Positions 57,973 to 64,000 of a DNA stretch of 64,000 bases are shown here, in pieces. The notes under the pieces were generated by a model. It made no database searches. It was not told where the DNA came from and saw only the letters and a program-made list of their open reading frames with translations. Source of the DNA: Holtermannia corniformis. Lineage: Eukaryota; Basidiomycota; Tremellomycetes; Holtermanniales. How positions within the stretch are numbered: the stretch's first letter is position 1; each line of letters starts with the position of its first letter. The stretch spans positions 372,001 to 436,000 of the forward strand of contig BCIJ01000005.1 of the NCBI GenBank assembly GCA_001599935.1. Direction: 5' to 3'. A program made the position numbers and the translations under genes.

Positions 57973-60282
57973 CTACAGCTTTGCCTTTTTCTTGTGCTGC
58001 CCCGCACGATCCAGCAACGCCCTCAGCTCGTCCGCCGCAGCCGCCAAGGCATCATGCAGATCCTTGGCATCGCCATTCAGCGTCGTGATGCACCATCGGA
58101 GGAAATCGTCGCCGATAGAGTACGAGAGGCCATAGCCGTCTGGCACGACTTGGCCGTAGCTGCATGGTGGTCAGTAAGCACTCCCAAGAGGCAAGGGAGG
58201 GGGAACTCACCCCCAGCCATCAAGGTACGCGCTACCGAGCTGACTGGTACTCAATTCCCAGTGACTGCTCTTTGCAAACGCCGGGTCGGTAAAGATCTCT
58301 GGTAGGTCTTCACCCTGCTTGAGGAGTTTTTTGAGGCCGAACAAGTGTCGATCGACACCTTGGCCGTCGGCCGCCCAGGCGCTGTACTGGATATGCCTCG
58401 TGACGGCTTTACGGAACGTGTCGATGCGCTGCGCATCCGTCGCGGTCGACGAGACCATGGCTTCGCACCACGCTTTGGCTTCTGCCGACGCGGAACGGAT
58501 GACTTCGGTGCGACCGAGGAGGAACTTGCGCGTCTGTGCAGACTCGTACGTGACGCCTGGGCGACCGCGGAGGCGGAAGAAGGCGAGCTGCATGATGAGC
58601 TGGGCCCAGGCGTCGGGAGAGGCCTTGTGCGCTTTGATGACGTCTTTGCCGTATCCGGTGTAGTGCAGGATCTTGAGATCCTGTTTGGCCATCTCGTCGG
58701 CGAACCCGGCTGTCGACTTTGCGACCAAGTCTTCGAGATGACGGTCTAGCTTGAACGTGACCTCTTCGACGGGGGGCATCGCGCTCGTCGCGCGCTCGCC
58801 CTCTGGTAGCTCGAGTGGAATCTTGCCCTTGTCCAGGCCGGCCAGAACAAACTCGTTTAACCGTAGAGTCGGTGTGCCGTCCAGTAGAGAGTCTGTAAGC
58901 GTCAGCTCGATACCACCTCGGCAGTCAAGGCTGAACCCACGCTCGCCGTTGAAACCGCTCTCGCCCGCCTGGTCGACAATCACTTGATGCTTGTCAAACC
59001 ACCTGTTGCGCGCTTTGCCCTCTGCTCCGGGCGTGTTGCCACCAGCCCAGTAAGCCCAGCTGCGCTCATCGCGCGTCTTGGGCACAGGCCCGTCATCGAG
59101 ACAGACGAGGATGATGGCACTTTCGATCGCTTGCAATGCTGCAGTGTTGCCCTGGTCGATTGAGAGCAGGTGGCGTCGGGCCTGCCCGGGCCACCATCAG
59201 CACCGTGCGGTCAACCTGCACACGAGACCGACCTCGGTCCAGACATCGCGATCGTCGACCGTCAAAGCACCCAACGGCACGCCCTCGCCGTCAGGGTGCG
59301 CATCGGCCAGCTGTTTGACCTGCCTGAACGCCTGTGCGAGTTCGACCGCACCTCGACCGGCCGTGTCGACCTTGTAGTACCGGTTCTTGCGGAGGACGAT
59401 GATGTGCTCGTTTTGGGCCGCTGGGTAGGAGACGGGGACGTCTGCGGGGGAGACGGGGATCCGGGTCGCGTTGAAGCTGCAGTGTCAGCGGGCGGACGGC
59501 GATCAAGACACATGTTGTGATATGGGATACGCCAAAGGCAGGGTAGGCGGCGTCGACACGGACAATTGACTCAGCTAAGCCTACAGCCAGCTGCGGTCTC
59601 TTCGCCAGCGCGACGACGCCAGCTCACAAGCTGCAATGGCAAACGAGCAACGCAACTCACAGGTGCACATACGAAGCCATACACAACGGTTGGCCCTTGA
59701 CCTTTTCCGGCTCGAGTCGTTCACTAGCCATCAGCGTCTTTCTCACCGCATCTCTCCCACCAACCTCGTCACGAGCTTTCTAAACTCGACTACACCCCTG
59801 ACCAACTCGGCCGCCCTCTCCTCCTGCAGCTTGCCCCCTCCGAGGCCTCGCTTGTGCAGATAGAAATAACTAACGTTTGGCACGATCCGGCCTCGGTAGC
59901 CCATATACGCCGTTTCATTCCACCATTCGCTCAACCAGCTCTCCTTGTCTTTTGCTCGCTGTTCCAACCGCGACTGCAGTGTCTGCGCGAGCGGGGAATG
60001 GAGGAACGCTTGGATGTTGGCGTTGGACTGTGCGAGCTCGGAGGGCGGGAGGAGCGGGGTTAGTGTTTCGCTGTATTTGTGCAGTGTGGACGCTAGAGAG
60101 GGGACGGGGAGGTGAGGGAGGGAGCGTTGGGATGCGTAGAGCGGGGTTGGGGGGGAGGGCGCGGTGGCGAGGGTGCGGGGTGCCATCTGTCTTGGGGTCA
60201 GCGTGTGTTGCCTATAGCACAGTATGAGACAGACGGTGGTGCGGACGCGCGATGGGATCCTAGCGAGGCGGTTGTACAGCAT
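57973..60282 (-). CDS. CAT2: Carnitine O-acetyltransferase, mitochondrial/peroxisomal
   Basis: Moves acetyl units as acetylcarnitine between peroxisome, cytosol and mitochondrion. The N-terminus MLYNRLARIPSRVRTTV is a basic mitochondrial presequence; a second in-frame Met (MAPRTLATAP) follows 32 residues later. The C-terminus ends KKKAKL, a peroxisomal PTS1-type tripeptide, as in yeast Cat2 with its dual targeting. Family landmarks are PVPSLASTLHKYSETLTPLL, DKESWLSEWWNETAYMGYRG, RKNRYYKVDT, AIESAIILVCLDDGP, GEHSLLDGTPTLRLNEFVL with the catalytic His, HYTGYGKDVIKAHKASPDA, QLAFFRLRGRPGVTYESAQT with the STE-like acyl-site region, KAVTRHIQYSA and YGQVVPDGYGLSYSIGDDF. The catalytic His codon is split by a 48-nt stop-free intron (58893-58940). 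Confidence 0.92.
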
Positions 60283-60553
60283 CGACGGTGGCTCGACTGG
60301 GATGCATCAGCTCGGTTCGGTCTGTGCTGTGGTCGCCGTACTTGACAGTGAGATTGAGCGAAGCGCTGTAGACCTGCACTGTGATGATATACCTTGACGA
60401 GGACTGCACTGCTCAGCTGATGTGGATGCTGGACAGCGACGGCCGGTAGAGAGCGATAACCGGACAATGCACCGCGCGGCCGAATGAGCCGACCGATCAG
60501 TCCATGTCTTCCACCGTAGCATAGCATCGTACATGTCACTCGCTAGCCACACT
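60283..60553. promoter_or_regulatory. Upstream region of CAT2
   Basis: A 271-bp gap between the RRS1 stop and the CAT2 start, both on the minus strand. It must carry the CAT2 promoter. No specific element recognised. Confidence 0.35.
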
Positions 60554-62031
60554 CTACCGCTTCGCACGGCCCGTCTTGGGCTTGCCGCCCTTGCCAGCGA
60601 CCCCCCTCGCGCGGTCCATCCGCGCCTGGAACCGAACAGCCTTGCGCGCGTTGAGCCCGCCCTCTTCGCCGGCGCCGCCCTTTGCTGATTTCGCTCTGGC
60701 CGCGGCCGGGCGGTCGAGCGCCGACAGGATGGACAGAGCCGATTCCTTTTCAGGCTTGAACGACGACGCGGACGTGGGTTCGAACTGGGGAATGTCAGCA
60801 TTGTGCTAGCGCACAAGCACAGCACAGCACAGCACCCACCTTGCGCTTGATCCCGCGCGCCTTTGGCTCGCCTTCAATCTTCTTATCGAACCGTCCCAAA
60901 CTCGCCGTACTGCCCTTGGAGACCAACAGCCCCCTCTCCAACTCGACCTTGCGCTGCTCCCTCGCACTCTTCTTTTCAGCCTGGCTCGGTAGCCCGATTT
61001 GATCTTTCGGGATCGTACCCTTTGGCAGCTTGAGCGTCTTGCCGGGTACCTTGACAATCTTGGGAGCGGCCGAGGGCGTGATGGCAGGCGTCGAGGCGGC
61101 CGCTTTCGACGTGTTGACCGTCTGCTGCCGTAGGTTCTTTGCGATCCGGGATTTGCGCGCGAGCTTGGCCGTGACGGCCGGGTTGAGGTCGGCGCCTGGG
61201 CTGGTTAGTGATCTGTAGCGGTGTGGCAGTGGCAGGAGAGGTGCACGCAGATGCAACGCGCGACGGTGCAGGAGAGAGCTGCGGCTGCTGAGACCCACAG
61301 CACGAGTGCTGCTTGCCGTCACCACACGATAGCTGTCACCTTGGTCGTTAATAGCAGTCGCAGAGATTGCTCCCGCCAACGACAAGGTAGCACGCCCGCG
61401 TCTACACCCAACCCCAGTGCCCACCCCACCCACCAAACGACTCACCAGCGCCCGCTTTAACCTCGTGGATCCACTGCTCCTCCTTCTCCCGGCTCTTCCC
61501 GCCCCTCCCCCACCTCGGGACAAACGCCTGCTTTTCCTCGTCCCACACGTCCTTGTCCTTTTTCACATGACTGATCCCCTTTGCCTTTGCGAACCGTTCC
61601 CACGTCGTCTCGGGTTTCGGCTTTGGCAGCGGTTTCTCCCGCGGCAAGTGGGTGACAGGGACTGGCATGACTGCAACAGGGCCCGACGATGACGGTTTGG
61701 TCGGGAGCGAGAACAGGGACGTGAGCAGCGCTTGGGTCGAGTTGCGCGTTAGAGTCGAGAGCTGCGTTTCGAGGTTGCTCCTGGCCAGTCGAGTGGTCAG
61801 CTGTTTGCTATCCGGCGATGCAAGCACTCGCACGCACTCGTAGTCTTCCTCGTCGATTGGCGTATAGTCAAACGCCGTGAGCAGGGCGGGGTCAAGCACG
61901 AGCGGCACCCCTCGGTCCTCTACGGCGGTCGAGCTGTCCCACGACGTCAGCGACCCGTCTGCTCGTACGCAGCCAGTAGACTGTACTGACTACTTTGCAG
62001 CATGCTCTGCCAGTTGCTGCGCCACGTCCAT
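60554..62031 (-). CDS. RRS1: RRS1, ribosome biogenesis regulator
   Basis: Nucleolar 60S assembly factor that brings 5S rRNP with Rpf2 into pre-ribosomes. The first exon starts MDVAQQLAEHAA at 62031 and is spliced by a 62-nt intron to STAVEDRGVPLVLDPALLTA. The RRS1 core is clear: LARSNLETQLSTLTRNSTQA, LLTSLFSLPTKPSSSGPVAV, then VTHLPREKPLPKPKPETTWE, RFAKAKGISHVKKDKDVWDE and AFVPRWGRGGKSREKEEQWI. The next exon is basic (TAKLARKSRIAKNLRQQTV, KDQIGLPSQAEKKSAREQRK). The last exon ends GKPKTGRAKR. Two introns, one about 240 nt, separate these. Start and stop are unambiguous. Confidence 0.93.
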
Positions 62032-62156
62032 CCTGCGTGATCTGATGACTCGCTATCGAGTATACCCACAGCGTTTAGCAACTGACCGCTGTGATCGTTC
62101 AAAATCTCGAGTCACGTGACGATACGCGGTGGCGGCGGTCTAAACCCCTCGGTTCC

Positions 62157-62178
62157 GATATAACGCCGATATAACGCC
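62157..62178 (+). repeat. Two tandem copies of an 11-bp unit
   Basis: GATATAACGCC is repeated back to back about 100 bp upstream of the small gene at 62275 and 125 bp upstream of RRS1. It could be a paired factor-binding site. Confidence 0.5.
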
Positions 62179-62274
62179 GAGACCCCGTAACCCCCCGCCC
62201 GCCCGCTGCTTTCCGCCTTTGTCCGGTCCCTCACTTGGATCCAACCAAGCACCACTCGACTCGGCACAGCAGCA

Positions 62275-62428
62275 ATGGAGGCACTCGTGAACCGTACGTA
62301 CCCACACTCGTACTCGCAACGAGATCACTGACCAGTGCTGCTTCCTGTACCACGCTGTCGTGCGATCCTACCCGACTGACCCTCCGATAGGCCGCAACAA
62401 TGTACTCGCCAAGCAAAAGGCGATGCAG
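62275..62428 (+). CDS. Start of a small gene, 3' end unresolved
   Basis: Two exons join in frame: 62275-62293 and 62391-62428, giving MEALVNRRNNVLAKQKAMQ. A donor (GTCAGT) follows at 62429. The basic amphipathic start resembles very short mitochondrial membrane subunits, for example cytochrome oxidase subunit 7, but I could not find the following transmembrane exon, so no function is claimed. An open frame continuing to 62714 (ANWRFGGSRTSLPVDMGKVG) lies downstream and may hold the rest. Divergent from RRS1. Confidence 0.35.
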
Positions 62429-62714
62429 GTCAGTATCCGCCTGGGATATCGGTCGAGGAAACGCTGTGGCTGGTGGATCGGTTCAAGCAGCAAACTGGAG
62501 GTTCGGCGGATCCCGGACTAGCCTTCCAGTTGATATGGGTAAAGTGGGGCAGGCAGGACTTGCTAATCAGATGGCAGCCGCTGCCACCAACAGAGGAGTC
62601 GAGGTCGGTACCTCGGCAGTCTTGAAGCAGTCCAGCGAGCGGCTTGACCACCTCTGTCAAGCCACCATGTCGGTCCGCTGCCATCGAGCCAAGCAGCGAC
62701 AGCTCGTGAGCTGA

Positions 62715-64000
62715 ATGTTTCTTGCCATGCCGCGGCAGGCACATCGTATCCGTCTCAAGCTCTCAACCTGGTCATCTGTCAGTTCCCTTTGGAAACACTG
62801 GATCGCGCTCGAGGTCCGAACTCTGTCGGACGAGCTGAAATCAAGCACAGACGTGGCTTGGACCCAAGGGTCCGTGCTGTTTGGTATCGCTATCTGTCGC
62901 GCACCGCACTGCTCGGCCCAGCTCTTGATACAGAACTGACCCCTAGGCATGCGGAATGCGACGTGGTATGCCATGGGCGGCAAGGTCAGACAGTGCAGTG
63001 CAACTCGGACATTTCAGCTCAATGGACCGAGCGCGCACCGCCTGCTCGGCGTTTAGCGCATAGCCCATAGGCTTGATACGTCCAAACGTCGTACACTCCT
63101 ACGAGCGCCGCGTATGTCCGGTCGCTCGGCGTGACCTGGATGACAAGGCTGGCGCCGTTTGGTGTGCGTGTTGACGACGCCGATCGCCCTTTCGCAGCTC
63201 GCGTACTCAATTGGCTGGGCAGTCATCTGCCCCAGCCAGGCTGTCTCGAGGCATCGGGTATCGTCAATCGGCTCACCGTACCTCGAGGCGGCGTAAAGCA
63301 TGATACAGTCAGTATCCCCCTCGGCGACCCCTCGAGGTGCTTTCGACTTCGTTAGCACGACCTCGTCGGTCAAGCTGCACACAATCGGGGTGCCAGCTGG
63401 ACGTTTGCGTTGATCAAAGAGAAGTCGATTCTCCCACCGTCTCTCTGCGCCCAGCTGTGCATTTGACGGTACTAGGCAGTTTGAACCAACATGTCTCGCT
63501 GTGCTCCGCGCTGTTCGCTCGATGCCTGGTATGAGAGCTTGGCCATGCGCGCGATCGAAACTCGATCATGAAGGCTAGTCGACCTTTCCTACTGGTCACT
63601 CGCAGCCGACAGCGCAGGTTTTGGATGTCGCTCATGGCCAAGGACAGCTGTCAGGCACACTGACCCATGAGGCGGAGCTTTGGAAGCAGCGCTGAGATGC
63701 GCATGCCCCCGCGTACAGCTGTGGTGAGCTGTCAAGCTTACTGGTTGCTGTTGCGTCGGTACATGTGACGGCTCTGCGCTGCATCCGAGTACCCTATGCG
63801 ATCTCTGCCGTTCTACACGATTCAGCGCCGAGATCATCTTGCGAACCGATCCTGCTTTTGCGGTTGTTGGACCACAGCACACCCAAGTGCTGTGCCTGAC
63901 AGTATGTCGAAGCAGAATTGTCGATGCGGTGATGGGCATCGGAGTGAACCAAGCTACCTATTATACGCGCTTGCTGCCAGATAGAACTGCCTGAAGACTT
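62715..64000. other. Terminal stretch, no gene resolved
   Basis: A minus-strand stretch near 63019-63210 (SLVIQVTPSDRTYAALVGVY) has protein-like composition, but no start, splice partners or family match were found. Other frames look random. No RNA gene recognised. Confidence 0.35.

Overview
The window is nuclear DNA of a filamentous or yeast-like fungus, most probably a basidiomycete. The evidence is gene density (a gene every 2-3 kb), many short GT-AG introns (mostly 42-55 nt), fungal families (Zn2Cys6/Fungal_trans factor, Whi3/Scw1, Mgm101, Mug190, ARV1, RRS1, Yippee), and an accessory island of kinds familiar from basidiomycete genomes (alpha-kinase, DDE integrase, a dioxygenase that may be TET/JBP-like). 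I cannot name the species. One ambiguous base (38829) suggests a draft scaffold.

Layout. 0.6-10.7 kb: Zn2Cys6 transcription factor (+), Whi3-like RNA-binding protein (-), Mch1-like MFS transporter (-), Mgm101 mtDNA recombination protein (+). 10.9-12.7 kb: a decaying tandem family of small Cys-rich genes (-). 13.2-28.3 kb: an unrecognised gene (-), eIF2B-beta (+), an unrecognised gene (-), DDB1 (-), Yippee (+), a two-homeodomain factor (+), a universal-stress-domain protein (-) and ARV1 (+). 28.7-29.4 kb: unresolved exons (-).

29.66-37.80 kb is an accessory island bounded by a near-identical 46-48 bp sequence in inverted orientation. It holds a zinc-module alpha-kinase, a DDE integrase, a 2OG-Fe(II) dioxygenase, a 33-bp direct repeat and a three-copy 160-bp tandem repeat. 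By eye it is less GC-rich than its surroundings. Just outside its right end lies a large unrecognised gene with a Gly/Pro-rich tail, followed by a small secreted protein gene.

41.1-62.4 kb returns to ordinary chromosome: Mug190-type SMP/C2 protein (-), a His-tailed protein (+), a small protein (+), a membrane-anchored coiled-coil protein (-), a two-HMG-box polyglutamine protein (+), a phosphopantetheine adenylyltransferase embedded in a larger protein (+), carnitine acetyltransferase with both mitochondrial and peroxisomal signals (-), RRS1 (-) and a tiny gene (+). The last 1.3 kb shows no resolved gene.

Most core genes are housekeeping (translation initiation, ribosome assembly, DNA repair, lipid/sterol homeostasis, CoA and acetyl transport) and several sit in divergent pairs with 185-350 bp shared promoters. 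All exon joins were deduced by eye from GT-AG signals and reading-frame continuity; no transcript evidence was available.
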